Positions 33,400-44,388 of a stretch of 64,000 nucleotides of DNA are shown piece by piece. The notes beneath the pieces were generated by a model. The model saw only the letters and a list, made by a program, of their open reading frames with translations. It searched no databases and had not been told where the DNA came from. Each line of letters begins with the position of its first letter. The stretch's first letter is position 1. A program made the translations under genes and the position numbers. Where the stretch lies: contig NZ_WBKI01000001.1 of NCBI RefSeq assembly GCF_008830365.1, positions 1 to 64,000 on the forward strand, given 5' to 3'. Origin of the DNA: Serratia proteamaculans. GTDB lineage: Bacteria > Pseudomonadota > Gammaproteobacteria > Enterobacterales > Enterobacteriaceae.

Positions 33400-35241
33400 A
33401 TGTTGCTTAGAAATGGAAACACTGTACGGCGGCTGGCGTTAAGTTGCGCAATCGCATGTGGTCTTGCGTCGTCGTTACCCGTATGGGCAACCGTTCCTGC
33501 GTTTCCGGTAGCGTCATCCGGCATGTCAGTGGCGCAAAGCCGTTCGGAAATACTGGCGGCCTTGCCGAAGGGTATCACACCGAATTACCTTTCAACGCTG
33601 GCTCCTTTGTACGCGGCGAACCGTATGCAATTGATGTGGCAAGATCGCGACGCGGTTCAGCAATTCCAGCAGCAACTGGCAGAATTGGCGATGTCCGGCG
33701 TACAGCCACAGTTCACCCAATGGGTGAAACTGCTGACTAATCCGGCGATTACCGACGTGGCGCGTGATGTGGTGCTGTCTGATGCGATGCTGGGATATTT
33801 ACAGTTCGTTTCGTCCATCGGAGCCAACGGTAATAATTGGTTGTACAGCAATATTCCTTACAAGCTCGGCTTGCCGCCGAATACGGTAATTAACCAGTGG
33901 CAGTTGGCGGTGCGTCAGGGCAAGACTCTGGCTTATGTCAACACGTTGGCACCGCAGCACCCGCAGTACGCCAAGATGCATCAGGCTCTGCGGGACATGC
34001 TTGCCGACGGCCATCCGTGGCCGCAGGTGGCCAATGGTCCTAGTCTGCGTCCAGATCAACTGAGTGATGATATTCCAGCCTTACGCGAGATTCTGGCGCG
34101 TACCGGCATGCTGTCCACTGCGACGGCACCGGTGGAAGCACAGGATCCCCCTGCGGTATTGACCGGCTCGCGCAATGAGCCCGACGATGGCGGCCTGTCG
34201 GTCGATGAAGAAAAAAGTCGTGAGAGCCAGAGCGTCGTGGTCAGTCCGGCCGCCGCGCCGGTGAAAGATCTGGCACCTTCACCGCAATCGCCATTTTCGC
34301 AGCAGCCGGAAAATCCGGTTACCGTCACCGATAATCGTTATACCCCCGATCTGGTGGAGGGGGTTAAGCGCTTCCAGCAATGGCAGGGGCTGAGCGCAGA
34401 CGGGGTGATCGGCGTGCGCACTCGCGAATGGCTCAACGTGACGCCGCAGATGCGTGCCTCGCTGTTGGCGCTGAATATTCAGCGTTTACGTATTCTGCCC
34501 GGCCATGTCGATACCGGCATTATGGTTAACATTCCCAACTACTCATTGACCTACTATCAGAACGGTAATGAGGTGCTTTCCTCGCGGGTGATTGTCGGTC
34601 GACCTAGTCGTAAGACGCCGTTGATGAGTAGTGCTCTGAACAATGTGGTGGTGAATCCTCCGTGGAACGTGCCGACCACGCTGGTGCGCGAAGATATCGT
34701 GCCGAAGGCGATGCGTGACGGCAGCTACTTCCAGAAGCATGGCTATACCGTGCTCTCGGGCTGGAGCAACGATGCCGAAGTGATTAATCCGGCAATGATC
34801 GACTGGAGTATGATTTCGCCTCGTAATTTCCCGTATCGGATCCGTCAGGCTCCGGGGGCGACCAACTCATTGGGCCGTTTTAAATTCAACATGCCGAGTT
34901 CGGACGCTATCTATCTGCACGACACGCCCAACCATAATCTGTTCCAGAAGGACATCCGTGCATTAAGCTCCGGCTGCGTGCGAGTCAACAAGGCATCGGA
35001 TTTGGCGAATATGCTATTGCAGGATGCCGGTTGGAATAACACCCGCGTATCGTCCACCCTTAAACAAGGGAATACCACTTTCGTTAATATCCGCCAGCAT
35101 ATTCCGGTTAAATTGTATTATTTAACTGCCTGGGTCTCTGATGATGGAAAGCCACAATTCCGTACAGATATTTACAATTATGATGATACGGTGAGATCGG
35201 GTGCACAAATTTTGGCTCAGGCCGAAAAATTAATGCAATAA
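33400..35241 (+). CDS. ldtD: L,D-transpeptidase LdtD (YcbB)
   Basis: Makes 3-3 (meso-DAP to meso-DAP) crosslinks in peptidoglycan, bypassing beta-lactam-sensitive 4-3 crosslinking in E. coli under stress. 613 residues: N-terminal signal/anchor segment ([16 protein letters not shown]...ASSLPVWA), a peptidoglycan-binding domain around residues 305-350 ([14 protein letters not shown]), and a YkuD catalytic domain with [10 protein letters not shown] and the nucleophile in [18 protein letters not shown] variable, proline- and serine-rich linker lies at about 245-305. Same neighbours (mukB, mepK, gloC) as in E. coli. Confidence 0.97.
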   Translation: MLLRNGNTVRRLALSCAIACGLASSLPVWATVPAFPVASSGMSVAQSRSEILAALPKGITPNYLSTLAPLYAANRMQLMWQDRDAVQQFQQQLAELAMSGVQPQFTQWVKLLTNPAITDVARDVVLSDAMLGYLQFVSSIGANGNNWLYSNIPYKLGLPPNTVINQWQLAVRQGKTLAYVNTLAPQHPQYAKMHQALRDMLADGHPWPQVANGPSLRPDQLSDDIPALREILARTGMLSTATAPVEAQDPPAVLTGSRNEPDDGGLSVDEEKSRESQSVVVSPAAAPVKDLAPSPQSPFSQQPENPVTVTDNRYTPDLVEGVKRFQQWQGLSADGVIGVRTREWLNVTPQMRASLLALNIQRLRILPGHVDTGIMVNIPNYSLTYYQNGNEVLSSRVIVGRPSRKTPLMSSALNNVVVNPPWNVPTTLVREDIVPKAMRDGSYFQKHGYTVLSGWSNDAEVINPAMIDWSMISPRNFPYRIRQAPGATNSLGRFKFNMPSSDAIYLHDTPNHNLFQKDIRALSSGCVRVNKASDLANMLLQDAGWNNTRVSSTLKQGNTTFVNIRQHIPVKLYYLTAWVSDDGKPQFRTDIYNYDDTVRSGAQILAQAEKLMQ

Positions 35242-35286
35242 ATGCAGTAATTATAAATAAATAACGGTCTGAATATCGGGCCATGA

Positions 35287-35315
35287 TGCAGGCACTCATT
35301 GCATGAGTGCCTGCA
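35287..35315. repeat. 13-bp perfect hairpin between ldtD and mepK
   Basis: TGCAGGCACTCAT (35287-35299) is the exact reverse complement of ATGAGTGCCTGCA (35303-35315), loop of three bases. There is no T tract on either side, so it is not a standard terminator. It could stabilise the ldtD 3' end, act as a factor-dependent terminator or bind a protein. Confidence 0.7.
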
Positions 35316-35422
35316 AACCGCGGGACATCACGGGTTGACTCAGCCAGTGTGGGCGGTTATGGTTCGGGCAGTGCGCTGTTTTGTGCATATATTTTGATAT
35401 TCTTGCCGGGTTTAACAGAAAC

Positions 35423-35971
35423 ATGGACAAAATTGATCATCATCGCCGTAAATGGCTGGCGTTAGGTAGCGCCGCTGTGGGCATAGCGCTGCTCCCTGGG
35501 CAAGCCTTTGCCAGTCTTTCTACTTCACGCCCCCGTATTCTGGTTGTAAATAACATGCATACGGGCGAATCGCTTAAAGCCGAATTCTTCGACGGTAAGG
35601 GATATAATAAAGACGAGTTAGTCCGTCTTAATCATCTCTTCCGTGATTATCGTGCCAATAAGGTCAAGTCGATCGATCCTCGTCTGTTCGATCATCTCTA
35701 TCGCTTGCAAGGCCTGTTGGGTACCAACAAGCCGGTACAGTTGGTTTCAGGCTACCGCTCGCTGGATACCAACAATGAGCTGCGTGGGCGCAGCCGCGGT
35801 GTGGCTAAGCACAGCTACCACACCAAGGGCCAGGCGATGGACTTCCATATTGAAGGCATCCAGTTGAGTAATATCCGCAAAGCGGCGTTAAAAATGAGCG
35901 CCGGTGGTGTAGGATATTACCCACGTAGCAACTTTGTACACATCGATACCGGCCCGGTGCGGACCTGGTAA
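35423..35971 (+). CDS. mepK: Murein endopeptidase MepK
   Basis: Peptidoglycan hydrolase of the M15-like family (YcbK) that cleaves crosslinks, with preference for 3-3 bonds, during growth. 182 residues from the ATG at 35423; a twin-arginine signal (HHRRKWLALGSAAVGIA) ends near AFA, as in E. coli YcbK. Zinc ligand motifs are visible: YHTKGQAMDFH and NFVHIDTGP. The enzyme would undo the very crosslinks made by LdtD, whose gene lies immediately upstream. Confidence 0.95.
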   Translation: MDKIDHHRRKWLALGSAAVGIALLPGQAFASLSTSRPRILVVNNMHTGESLKAEFFDGKGYNKDELVRLNHLFRDYRANKVKSIDPRLFDHLYRLQGLLGTNKPVQLVSGYRSLDTNNELRGRSRGVAKHSYHTKGQAMDFHIEGIQLSNIRKAALKMSAGGVGYYPRSNFVHIDTGPVRTW

Positions 35972-36037
35972 TCGCTGTGCACCATAAGTGAGTAGCGCCA
36001 GCCCATCAGGGTATGACGCTGTTGTCGTTGGAGCCTT

Positions 36038-36685
36038 ATGAAATACCATATTATTCCCGTTACCGCTTTCAGTCAGAACTGCAGCCTGATCTGGTGTGAG
36101 AGCACCCAACAGGCGGCGTTGGTCGATCCCGGTGGCGAGCCAGAAAAACTGAAGGCCGAAATAGCCAGCCAGGGCGTAACGGTGACGCAGATCCTGTTGA
36201 CTCATGGGCATCTCGATCACGTTGGTGCCGCGGCTGAGCTGGCAGAGCATTATCAGGTGCCGATTTACGGCCCGGATAAAAAAGACGCTTTCTGGCTGGA
36301 CGGCCTGCCTGCGCAGAGCCGGATGTTTGGACTGGAAGAGTGTGCTCCACTGACGCCGACCCAATGGTTGGAAGAAGGGGACAGCGTGCAGGTGGGCGAT
36401 ATGACGCTCAAGGTGCTGCATTGCCCGGGCCATACTCCTGGTCATATCGTCTTTATTAACGAACAGGCGAGATTGGCGCTGGTGGGTGACGTGCTATTTA
36501 ACGGCGGTGTTGGACGCAGTGATTTCCCACAAGGTGATCATCAGGCGTTAATCAACTCGATCCATACCAAGTTATTACCGCAGGGTGATGACATGGCGTT
36601 CATTCCAGGCCATGGGCCGATGTCTACCTTCGGTCAGGAACGTGAAACCAACCCGTTCCTGCGTGAAGAGCCGGCCATCTGGTAA
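36038..36685 (+). CDS. gloC: Type II glyoxalase / metallo-beta-lactamase-fold hydrolase GloC (YcbL)
   Basis: Hydrolyses S-D-lactoylglutathione, a secondary glyoxalase II. 215 residues with the metal-binding motif [32 protein letters not shown] and the terminal [11 protein letters not shown]. Short single-domain form as in E. coli YcbL. Start ATG follows GGAGCC. Same gene order as in E. coli; a terminator follows. Confidence 0.93.
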   Translation: MKYHIIPVTAFSQNCSLIWCESTQQAALVDPGGEPEKLKAEIASQGVTVTQILLTHGHLDHVGAAAELAEHYQVPIYGPDKKDAFWLDGLPAQSRMFGLEECAPLTPTQWLEEGDSVQVGDMTLKVLHCPGHTPGHIVFINEQARLALVGDVLFNGGVGRSDFPQGDHQALINSIHTKLLPQGDDMAFIPGHGPMSTFGQERETNPFLREEPAIW

Positions 36686-36710
36686 GGTTATTTCCGGCAG
36701 AAATAACTAA

Positions 36711-36734
36711 GGGGCGCATTGAGCGCCCCTTTTG
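36711..36734 (+). terminator. Terminator of mepK-gloC
   Basis: Stem GGGGCGC / GCGCCCC with a five-base loop and TTTT, 25 bases after the gloC stop. Also usable from the other strand at the aspC end, though the T tract there is weaker. Confidence 0.8.
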
Positions 36735-36754
36735 CTATGTGTCGCGTGCTGGTT

Positions 36755-37945
36755 TTACAGCACGGCGACGATGGCTTCGCACAACGGCGCCATATTGTCC
36801 GGCGTCATGCCGGCAACGTTAACGCGGCCGGAGTTAACGGCATAGACGCCAAACTCTTCACGCAGGCGCAGCACCTGTTCTTTGGTCAGCCCGCTGAACG
36901 AGAACATGCCGTTCTGATTGATGATGAAGCTAAAGTCCTGCTCAGCACCTTTCTCCTGCAGGGTATTCACGAACAGCTGACGCATGCGGTGAATGCGTTG
37001 ACGCATGTCGGTCAGTTCCTGCTCCCATAGCGCACGTAGTGCGTCGTCACCCAGGATGGTCGCTACAATGGCAGCGCCGTGTGACGGTGGGTTGGAGTAG
37101 TTGGCGCGAATGGCGGCTTTCACCTGGCTGAAGGCACGATCGGCGGTCTCTGCATCTGCGGCAACCACAGTACAGGCACCTACACGTTCGTTGTATAGAC
37201 CGAAGTTCTTCGAGTAAGAGCTGGCAACGATCAGTTCCTGGTGTTTGGCGGCAAAAATACGCAGGCCCTGAGCATCTTCTTCCAGTCCTTTCGCGAAACC
37301 CTGGTAAGCGAAGTCAAACAGCGGCAACCAGCCGTTAGCCACAGACAGCTCGGCCAACTGGGCCCATTGCTCAGCCGTTGGGTCGATACCGGTTGGGTTA
37401 TGGCAGCAACCGTGGAACAGTACTACATCGCCTGCCTGAGCCCGTTTCAGGCTGTTCAGCAGGCCATCGAAGTCCAGCGCATGATTGGCTGCGTCGTAGT
37501 AGTCATATTCCAGCACTTCCAGACCGACAGCCCCGAACACGTTGTTGTGGTTCGGCCAGCTTGGGTTGCTGATCCAGATGCGTTTTGCGCTGGTCTGGTT
37601 GGCGATGAAGTCAGCTGCTACACGCAGAGCGCCGGTGCCACCAGGAGTTTGTGCGGTGCGCGCACGCTTGTCGGCAATAATTGGGCTTTGTTTGCCGAAC
37701 AGCAGCTCTTGCGTGCAGTTGGCGAACGCCGGAATACCTTCAATGCCGAGATAGTTTTTGGTGGTCTCATTTTCCAGCAGATACTGCTCAGCTTTTTTAA
37801 CGCTGGTCAGCACCGGAGTTTTACCGGTTTCATCTTTATAAACGCCAATCCCCAGGTTGATTTTGTTAGGGCGAGCGTCAGCGCGGAAAATGTCGGTCAG
37901 ACCCAGGATCGGATCGGCAGGTGCAGCAGTGATTTTTTCAAACAT
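36755..37945 (-). CDS. aspC: Aspartate aminotransferase
   Basis: PLP enzyme interconverting aspartate/2-oxoglutarate and oxaloacetate/glutamate; also acts on aromatic amino acids. The ATG at 37945 gives [16 protein letters not shown] and 396 residues, as in E. coli; a start five codons upstream is less likely. The PLP lysine is in [15 protein letters not shown], and [13 protein letters not shown] and YSNPPSHGA are conserved. It is the last of the leftward pncB-asnS-ompF-aspC block. Confidence 0.97.
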   Translation of the reverse strand: MFEKITAAPADPILGLTDIFRADARPNKINLGIGVYKDETGKTPVLTSVKKAEQYLLENETTKNYLGIEGIPAFANCTQELLFGKQSPIIADKRARTAQTPGGTGALRVAADFIANQTSAKRIWISNPSWPNHNNVFGAVGLEVLEYDYYDAANHALDFDGLLNSLKRAQAGDVVLFHGCCHNPTGIDPTAEQWAQLAELSVANGWLPLFDFAYQGFAKGLEEDAQGLRIFAAKHQELIVASSYSKNFGLYNERVGACTVVAADAETADRAFSQVKAAIRANYSNPPSHGAAIVATILGDDALRALWEQELTDMRQRIHRMRQLFVNTLQEKGAEQDFSFIINQNGMFSFSGLTKEQVLRLREEFGVYAVNSGRVNVAGMTPDNMAPLCEAIVAVL

Positions 37946-38124
37946 GTCAGGTGCTTCCATGGCTCGGAGTTAAGCAGACAGAAGCATCAGGGTAGCGCCA
38001 GTTATGCCCTTTGCCAACCGTTTGCGAGAAAAACACCTCGATCTTGTGAAGGACGCATATTCAGCATAAAAAATGAGGGAGAAGGGGGGATTGGCAGGAT
38101 AAAAATTCAGGAGAATGCAAAAAC

Positions 38125-38150
38125 AAAAACAGGGCCGAAGCCCTGTTTTT
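38125..38150 (-). terminator. Terminator of the ompF-type porin gene
   Basis: Stem ACAGGGC / GCCCTGT with a CGAA/TTCG loop flanked by A and T runs, so it could work on both strands. It lies about 40 bases after the porin stop. A second hairpin, GACGGT-GA-ACCGTC (38160-38173), stands between. Confidence 0.85.
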
Positions 38151-38189
38151 TAACTTGTCCGACGGTGAACCGTCGTTAAGTGTGACAAC

Positions 38190-39299
38190 TTAGAACTGGT
38201 AAACCAGGCCAACAGCTACGATATCGTCGGTAGCGATGGCGTTAGCTTTGGTGAATTCGTTCTCGTCCAGCAGGTTGATTTTGTAATCAACATAGGTAGA
38301 CATGTTTTTGTTGAAGTAGTAAGTGGTACCAACAGAAACATATTTAACCAGGTCGGCATCGCCGCCACCGAAGCTAGAGCCGTTTGCGGTACGGCTAGAC
38401 AGGTTTTTACCTTTAGACTGCAGGTAAGAAACTTCTGGACGCAGACCGAAGTCGAACTGGTACTGTGCAGTCACTTCGAAGTTCTGAGTTTTGTCAGCGA
38501 TGGTGAAGTCAGATTCGCCGTATGGAGTCATGTTACGGGTTTCTGAGTACATGGTTGCCAGGTAGACGTTGTTCGCGTCGTATTTAGCACCCACGGTCCA
38601 CGCATCGGCCTTGTCGCCTTTAGCGGTAGAGTCGGTGGTCTGCGCATCAGTACGATCAGATGATGCGTATGCAGCACCGAAGCTAATGCCTTCGCCGATG
38701 TCATAAGTAGAAGACAGGCCCCAACCGTCGCCGTTTTGTTTCTTCAGAGCACGGCCGTCGTTTTCGTTCTTACCCTGGTACTGAACAGCGAAGTTCAGAC
38801 CGTCAACCAGACCGAAGAAGTTGTTGTTACGGTAAGTAGCAACGCCGTTGGTACGGCCAGTCATGAAGTTGTCGGTGTAGGTGTAAGTATCGCCACCGAA
38901 CTCTGGCAGCATATCTGTCCAGCCTTCCACGTCGTACAGTACGCCGTAGTTACGGCCGTAGTCGAATGAACCGTAGTCAGCAAATTTCAGACCCGCGAAG
39001 CCCAGACGAGTCTTGGTGCCTTCGGTGCCTTGAGATTCAGCGTGGTTAGCCTGAACGTTGTATTCCCACTGGCCGTAACCGGTCAGTTGGTCAGTAATCT
39101 GGGTTTCACCTTTGAAGCCGAAACGAACATAGGTCTGATCGCCATCATTACCTTTGTCGTCTGAGAAGTAGTGCAGACCGTCAACTTTACCGTACAGATC
39201 CAGTTTGTTGCCGTCTTTGTTGTAGATTTCAGCAGCGTTTGCTGCACCAGCTGCTAACAGAGCCGGGATTACCACTGCAAGAATGTTGCGCTTCATCAT
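38190..39299 (-). CDS. ompF: Outer-membrane porin, OmpF type
   Basis: Trimeric 16-strand porin for small hydrophilic solutes. 369 residues with signal peptide [22 protein letters not shown], first strand [20 protein letters not shown], the loop-3 constriction region ([20 protein letters not shown], where family members carry PEFGGD), and a C-terminal Phe (VGLVYQF) for Bam-dependent insertion. Position between aspC and asnS is that of E. coli ompF. The start MMKRN matches E. coli. An OmpR-like box lies upstream. Loops 4 and 5 (KKQNGDG..., [14 protein letters not shown]) differ from E. coli as expected for surface parts. Confidence 0.95.
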   Translation of the reverse strand: MMKRNILAVVIPALLAAGAANAAEIYNKDGNKLDLYGKVDGLHYFSDDKGNDGDQTYVRFGFKGETQITDQLTGYGQWEYNVQANHAESQGTEGTKTRLGFAGLKFADYGSFDYGRNYGVLYDVEGWTDMLPEFGGDTYTYTDNFMTGRTNGVATYRNNNFFGLVDGLNFAVQYQGKNENDGRALKKQNGDGWGLSSTYDIGEGISFGAAYASSDRTDAQTTDSTAKGDKADAWTVGAKYDANNVYLATMYSETRNMTPYGESDFTIADKTQNFEVTAQYQFDFGLRPEVSYLQSKGKNLSSRTANGSSFGGGDADLVKYVSVGTTYYFNKNMSTYVDYKINLLDENEFTKANAIATDDIVAVGLVYQF

Positions 39300-39476
39300 T
39301 ATATTACCCTCATTGGTGTTATTCGGACACCTTTGCCACTGCCGCCAATAATTCTTTTGGAACTATTGTTGATAGATTGGTGTCGTCCTGTGTCTGCACG
39401 CAGTGTTCCATTCACAGCCGGGTTAATCTAGAACGAAAATGCTACTAATGTCGCAATGAGGTATCAGAATGAAAGC

Positions 39477-39498
39477 ATTTGTAACAAAAAGTAATATT
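39477..39498 (-). promoter_or_regulatory. Putative OmpR-binding site upstream of ompF
   Basis: Read leftward the site is ATTACTTTTTGTTACAAATG, close to the F1 OmpR box of the E. coli ompF promoter (ACTTTTGGTTACA core). It lies about 180 bases upstream of the porin start. By analogy, osmotic control by EnvZ-OmpR is likely. Confidence 0.6.
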
Positions 39499-39538
39499 CA
39501 GGGAACTTTGTGACGCGCGTCAATATTAAAAAATGCGA

Positions 39539-39559
39539 AAGGCCAGCAAAGCTGGCCTT
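39539..39559 (-). terminator. Terminator of asnS
   Basis: Stem GGCCAGC / GCTGGCC with a three-base loop (39541-39557), followed leftward by TTTCGC and a further T run. It lies about 45 bases after the asnS stop and separates it from the ompF promoter. Confidence 0.75.
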
Positions 39560-39602
39560 GGTTTTGTAACTAAATTAATTAGAAAATGTATTATCTGATT
39601 AA

Positions 39603-41003
39603 TTAAAAGGTTGCATTACGTGGAGTCCGCGGGAACGGAATGACATCACGCACGTTTTGCACGCCGGTGACATAGGCGATTAAACGCTCAAAGCCCAAAC
39701 CGAAACCGGCATGAGGCACGGTGCCGTAACGACGCAGGTCGCGATACCACCAGTAGTCTTCTTTATTCAGACCCATGGCTTCCAGACGCTGATCCAGTAC
39801 GTCCAGACGTTCTTCACGTTGAGCACCGCCGATGATTTCACCAATGCCTGGAGCCAGAACGTCCATTGCGGCAACGGTTTTACCGTCATCGTTCATACGC
39901 ATATAGAAAGCTTTAATGTCTTTCGGGTAGTTTTTCACTACTACCGGGGCTTTGAAGTGTTTCTCCGCCAAATAACGCTCATGTTCGGAAGACAGGTCGA
40001 TACCCCAGGAAACCGGGTTTTCGAAAGTCTGACCTGAGGCGATCAGGATTTCCACTGCTTCGGTGTAATCAACCTGAGCAAAATCAGAAGTCACAAAACG
40101 CTGCAGGCGATCGATGGCATCCTTGTCTACGCGCTCGGCGAAGAACTGCATGTCATCCATACGCTCGTTCAACACGGCCTGGAATACATACTTCAGCATT
40201 TTTTCGGCCAACTCGGCGATGTCTTCGAGATCGGCAAACGCCACTTCCGGTTCGATCATCCAAAACTCCGCCAGGTGGCGGCTGGTGTTGGAGTTCTCGG
40301 CGCGGAAAGTGGGGCCGAATGTGTAAATTTTCGACAGCGCACAGGCATAGGTCTCGCCGTTCAACTGGCCGGAAACGGTCAGGAAGGCTTCTTTGCCGAA
40401 AAAGTCCTGGCTGAAATCGACCGCACCTTTATCGGTACGCGGCAGATTTTCCAGATCCAGAGTTGAAACGCGGAACATTTCACCGGCGCCTTCGGTATCG
40501 GAAGCGGTGATCAGCGGGGTGGAAACCCAGAAGAAGCCGTTTTCGTGGTAGAAACGGTGAATGGCCTGTGCCAGCGTATGACGTACGCGGGCAACGGCAC
40601 CGATCAGATTGGTGCGTGGGCGCAGGTGAGCCACTTCGCGCAGGTATTCGATGCTGTGACGTTTGGCCGCCATCGGGTAGGTGTCCGGATCGTCAACCCA
40701 GCCAACCACTTTAATTGCGGTTGCTTGCAGTTCGAAACTCTGACCTTCGCCCGGAGATGCCACCACAATGCCGGTGACTTCAATGGAACAGCCCGTGGTC
40801 AGATGCAGCACTTCATCCTGATAATTCGGCAGAGAATTATTAACGACGGCCTGTAACGGATCAAAGCAGGAACCGTCATAGACGGCCAGGAAGGAGATAC
40901 CAGCTTTAGAATCTCTCCGGGTACGCACCCAACCGCGCACGGTGACTTCACTGTCAACCGCAGCACGGCCTTGCAGTACGTCGACTACAGGCACAACGCT
41001 CAT
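39603..41003 (-). CDS. asnS: Asparaginyl-tRNA synthetase
   Basis: Class IIb aminoacyl-tRNA synthetase charging tRNA-Asn. 466 residues as in E. coli. N-terminal OB-fold anticodon-binding domain ([19 protein letters not shown]), then catalytic core with motif 2 around [22 protein letters not shown] and motif 3 [15 protein letters not shown]. Ends with [11 protein letters not shown], typical of the family. Confidence 0.98.
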   Translation of the reverse strand: MSVVPVVDVLQGRAAVDSEVTVRGWVRTRRDSKAGISFLAVYDGSCFDPLQAVVNNSLPNYQDEVLHLTTGCSIEVTGIVVASPGEGQSFELQATAIKVVGWVDDPDTYPMAAKRHSIEYLREVAHLRPRTNLIGAVARVRHTLAQAIHRFYHENGFFWVSTPLITASDTEGAGEMFRVSTLDLENLPRTDKGAVDFSQDFFGKEAFLTVSGQLNGETYACALSKIYTFGPTFRAENSNTSRHLAEFWMIEPEVAFADLEDIAELAEKMLKYVFQAVLNERMDDMQFFAERVDKDAIDRLQRFVTSDFAQVDYTEAVEILIASGQTFENPVSWGIDLSSEHERYLAEKHFKAPVVVKNYPKDIKAFYMRMNDDGKTVAAMDVLAPGIGEIIGGAQREERLDVLDQRLEAMGLNKEDYWWYRDLRRYGTVPHAGFGLGFERLIAYVTGVQNVRDVIPFPRTPRNATF

Positions 41004-41174
41004 AGATTTCTCTCTTTATAAATTTGGTTTAGAAATAGCTTACAACCCAAGAATATGGGGATGTTGCTATGTTACTTGCCGCGGTGCAGAGCACAAGCAG
41101 AAATCGCCGGATTGGTGCAACATTTCTTGGGCAGAGTGAAAAGGGGGCTGCGGGAAGTGTCTTATAAAGAAGAA

Positions 41175-41208
41175 AAAAGCCGGCGTGAAGATTTCAGCCG
41201 GCTTTTTG
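41175..41208 (-). terminator. Terminator of pncB
   Basis: Stem AAAAAGCCGGC (leftward) with GCCGGCTTTTTT around an 11-12 base loop, followed by a T run. It lies about 20 bases after the pncB stop. Confidence 0.85.
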
Positions 41209-41227
41209 GCGTTCGCAAGGCGGGGGC

Positions 41228-42433
41228 TTAGCTCGCTTTTTTCACCAACGGCAGATCGAAGGCTTTGCGCAACGCTTTGACAAAGGCCTGATCCTGGCAG
41301 ATGGTTTTGCCTGGGCTGTCGGAGAGTTTAGCCACCGGTTTGCCTTTGCATTCGACCAGCTTGATAACGATGTTCAGCGGTTTGACACCAGGAATATCAC
41401 AGGTCAGACGCGTACCTATGCCGAACACCAGGTTAACGCGTTGGTAGAAGTGACGGTAAAGCGCCAGCGCTTTGTCCAGATCCAGATTATCGGAGAACAC
41501 CAGCGTTTTGCTCATCGGATCGATACCCAGCTTCTGGTAATGTGCGATGGCTTTCTCGCCCCATTCGAACGGATCGCCCGAATCGTGGCGCAGGCCCTGA
41601 TAGCGCTGGGCAAACTGCGGGCCAAAATCACGCAGAAAGGCATCCATGGTGATGCAGTCGGTCAGGGCGATGCCGAGCTGATCCGGATATTCATCCAACC
41701 AGGCCTGTAACGCCGCCCGCTGGCTATTGGCCAGCACCGGGCTGATCTGCTGATGTGCCTGGAACCATTCATGGGCCTGGGTGCCGACCGGCGCAAGGCC
41801 AAGCTGATGCGCCAGATCGTAATTGCTGGTGCCCACCAGATACGGGAATTCGTTTTTCAGTGTGCTAACGATCGTTTGCTGCACATCCTGCGAAAAACGA
41901 CGACGGGTGCCGAAGTCCATCAGCTTAAAGCGCGAAATATCCACGTCGGCACTCATAGCTTTAAACTGTGTGAGCTTGTTGCGCAGGTGGGCTACCGCCA
42001 TGTCTGGTGTGACATCCGGCGAGCGGTGACGGTGTACCACTTCGCTAATTACCGCCAGCAGAGGGACTTCCCACATGATCACTTCGCGCCATGGGCCGGC
42101 AATACGGATATGCAGTTTGCCCGCGCGGTTTTCGATTTGAACCTGTTTCGGGTCGTAGCGGAAACCGCGCAGCCAGTTCAGATAATCTTCACGGAAGAAG
42201 GGCAGTCCTGAGAGATATTGGAACTCAGCGTCTGTCAGCGCTAACTGGCTCATCAGTGCGATTTGCGCACCAATCTCGTCGGCATATTCACCAAGCAGCT
42301 CGTCACCACGGCAGCGGAATTCCGCCGCCACGCTGATAGCGGGATAGCGATGAAACACTGCTTGCTGCATATGAAGCTTGTAGGCATCAGTATCAAGCAG
42401 TGATGTCAAAATCGGGGAGGCGTATTGAGTCAT
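41228..42433 (-). CDS. pncB: Nicotinate phosphoribosyltransferase
   Basis: First enzyme of the Preiss-Handler NAD salvage pathway: nicotinate plus PRPP plus ATP to nicotinate mononucleotide. 401 residues. Recognisable blocks: [19 protein letters not shown] near the start, [46 protein letters not shown] and [10 protein letters not shown]. Upstream, a widely spaced inverted repeat GGATAATC (42474-42481) / GATTATCC (42507-42514) precedes the gene; whether it is an operator is unknown. I did not see a standard NadR box. Confidence 0.97.
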   Translation of the reverse strand: MTQYASPILTSLLDTDAYKLHMQQAVFHRYPAISVAAEFRCRGDELLGEYADEIGAQIALMSQLALTDAEFQYLSGLPFFREDYLNWLRGFRYDPKQVQIENRAGKLHIRIAGPWREVIMWEVPLLAVISEVVHRHRSPDVTPDMAVAHLRNKLTQFKAMSADVDISRFKLMDFGTRRRFSQDVQQTIVSTLKNEFPYLVGTSNYDLAHQLGLAPVGTQAHEWFQAHQQISPVLANSQRAALQAWLDEYPDQLGIALTDCITMDAFLRDFGPQFAQRYQGLRHDSGDPFEWGEKAIAHYQKLGIDPMSKTLVFSDNLDLDKALALYRHFYQRVNLVFGIGTRLTCDIPGVKPLNIVIKLVECKGKPVAKLSDSPGKTICQDQAFVKALRKAFDLPLVKKAS

Positions 42434-42687
42434 AGCGCGTTACTGCATCCTCGTCAGGCGCGTGTCCAAATCCGGATAATCAAAAAAAGTGGGGGGAGTA
42501 TACCCGGATTATCCTGTTATTGAAGCTGCATCACACCACAATTCATCGGAGCGGGTCGAGGATTAAACGTGCCTTTATCTCGGCTTGGCATCAGGGGAGC
42601 GGCAGAAAAGCCAGATAAGCCTGTAAGGTGAATGACTTAGGTTAATTAGTCATAAAAATTATAATGTTAATTATTTTAAACAGCAAT

Positions 42688-44388
42688 TCAGATAAAACCG
42701 AGCGGCGTGTGAATGCCGATCCGGTCCTTGCCGTTATTCTTGCAGAAATAGAGCGCTTCATCCGCCTGTTTGATTGCCGTTGGCAACAGCTGGATGTCAC
42801 TCACCTGGGCAATGCCGCAGCTGGTGGTGAAACGCACGTTTTGCCCATCGGCTACGGTCAGGGTTAATTGGTGAGTTCGTTCGCGTAGCTTGGACATCAC
42901 TTCGCGTGCATTTTGCAGCGTGCAGTTGCCGAGGATAACGGCGAACTCTTCACCGCCATAGCGACAGAAAATATCACTGGAACGGAAGGTGCTCTGCAGC
43001 AGTTTACCGAATGCTACCAATACAAGGTCACCGATGTGGTGGCCGTAGGTGTCATTGAGGTTCTTAAAATTATCTATATCAATCAGGCAGAAGGCCAGCG
43101 GATAGTGACTGGCGGCCAGCGATTCGCACTCGCGGAAAAATTTGCGGCGGTTATAGATGTTGGTTAAAGGGTCAAGAAATGAGGAAGCTTCCAGCTCTTT
43201 GATCAGCAGATGTTTTTCATTTTCCAGCGTCACCTTTTCCATCTGATACTGTTTGAGCTGCTTAATCGCATCGCTGATGGCCATTAACTCCTGACTGTAG
43301 AACACCTCATTGCGATCGATGTTCATATTCCCGCGCGACAGTCGCAAAATATTATTATGGGTTTTCGTCAGCCAGCGGCTGATATTTGAACAATAAACCA
43401 GCGTTGGCAGAAAAATAAACAGCGTGATCAGGCCACCCAGGGAAATCATGCCGTAAATGGCCGTCTGGCTGTTATAGATTTTATGTTGAGAGGCGGCGAC
43501 CTCCATCTCAAAACTACGCTGAAAAAGCCGCTGTGACAGTTCACTGAGGTTTCTACCATATTGATAAATTGAATCGATCGGGTAGGCGGTATGGGTATCC
43601 ACGGCGGTATACAGCCCGCTAGTAATACGGCTGATCTGCCTGGTCGACAATTGCTCAAGGATCTCATTCACCAGAAAGGTGGTTTGCACATCATTGTAGG
43701 TCAGCTTGATAAATATCAGCCGGGTGTTCAGCGCGCTCAATACCCCGGTGAGCTGAACGGCTTTCAGGTAGGCAGCTTTACGCTCCAGTGGGTTGGTATT
43801 GACGTCGATAACTTGATCGATCAGTTCAGTAACGGACATATTCAGTCGGTTATTTAACCGCACGGCTTCCAGAAACAAAAACGAATCGGCATCGACCATA
43901 CGATTATCGTAGCTATAGCGGTAATAACTTTTGCTGGCCTGAGAAATATAGTAGGCGCTATTGATATTAAACAGATTGGCATTGGCGTCGGTAACATGCG
44001 AAAGCTGCAGGTTGTCGTTATTGAGTAATTGCTCCATCAGACTGAGCATGGAAAGCGCCGCGATTTTTTGTCGAATGCCCAGCCGTTGCGATATTTCACT
44101 TTCTATATGCGGTCGAAAGCGGGCAATTTTCTCCCGGGCCAGTCGATCGGCGTCCTGCCACTGCTGTGGGGTAATTTTCGAGTCTATCAGGCTCAGGCGC
44201 TTTAAGCGGTGGGCCAATAAGGTGGCTTGAAAAGCTTCGGAAATCTCTTTGGCGCGGGTAATTTTGTACAGGTTAAGCTGGTTGTCTCGATAGTCAGTAT
44301 TGGCCTCAAGCAACTCATCGGAAATGAACAAGGCGAATGAGGACATCAGGGCAAAGGTAAAAAAATAGATCAGATATTTTACTTTCAT
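42688..44388 (-). CDS. Membrane-bound diguanylate cyclase with extracytoplasmic sensor
   Basis: 566 residues. An N-terminal membrane helix (MKVKYLIYFFTFALMSSFALF) and a second near residue 315-335 (YGMISLGGLITLFIFLPTLVYC) flank a helical periplasmic region of about 290 residues without a recognised sensor domain. A short coiled-coil linker leads to a C-terminal GGDEF domain with active motif YGGEEF and an upstream RSSD, five residues before it, the inhibitory I-site. It should make cyclic di-GMP and be product-inhibited, controlling motility/biofilm choice; the signal is unknown. E. coli has no such gene between pncB and pepN. The start ATG at 44388 is the only good one. Confidence 0.88.
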   Translation of the reverse strand: MKVKYLIYFFTFALMSSFALFISDELLEANTDYRDNQLNLYKITRAKEISEAFQATLLAHRLKRLSLIDSKITPQQWQDADRLAREKIARFRPHIESEISQRLGIRQKIAALSMLSLMEQLLNNDNLQLSHVTDANANLFNINSAYYISQASKSYYRYSYDNRMVDADSFLFLEAVRLNNRLNMSVTELIDQVIDVNTNPLERKAAYLKAVQLTGVLSALNTRLIFIKLTYNDVQTTFLVNEILEQLSTRQISRITSGLYTAVDTHTAYPIDSIYQYGRNLSELSQRLFQRSFEMEVAASQHKIYNSQTAIYGMISLGGLITLFIFLPTLVYCSNISRWLTKTHNNILRLSRGNMNIDRNEVFYSQELMAISDAIKQLKQYQMEKVTLENEKHLLIKELEASSFLDPLTNIYNRRKFFRECESLAASHYPLAFCLIDIDNFKNLNDTYGHHIGDLVLVAFGKLLQSTFRSSDIFCRYGGEEFAVILGNCTLQNAREVMSKLRERTHQLTLTVADGQNVRFTTSCGIAQVSDIQLLPTAIKQADEALYFCKNNGKDRIGIHTPLGFI

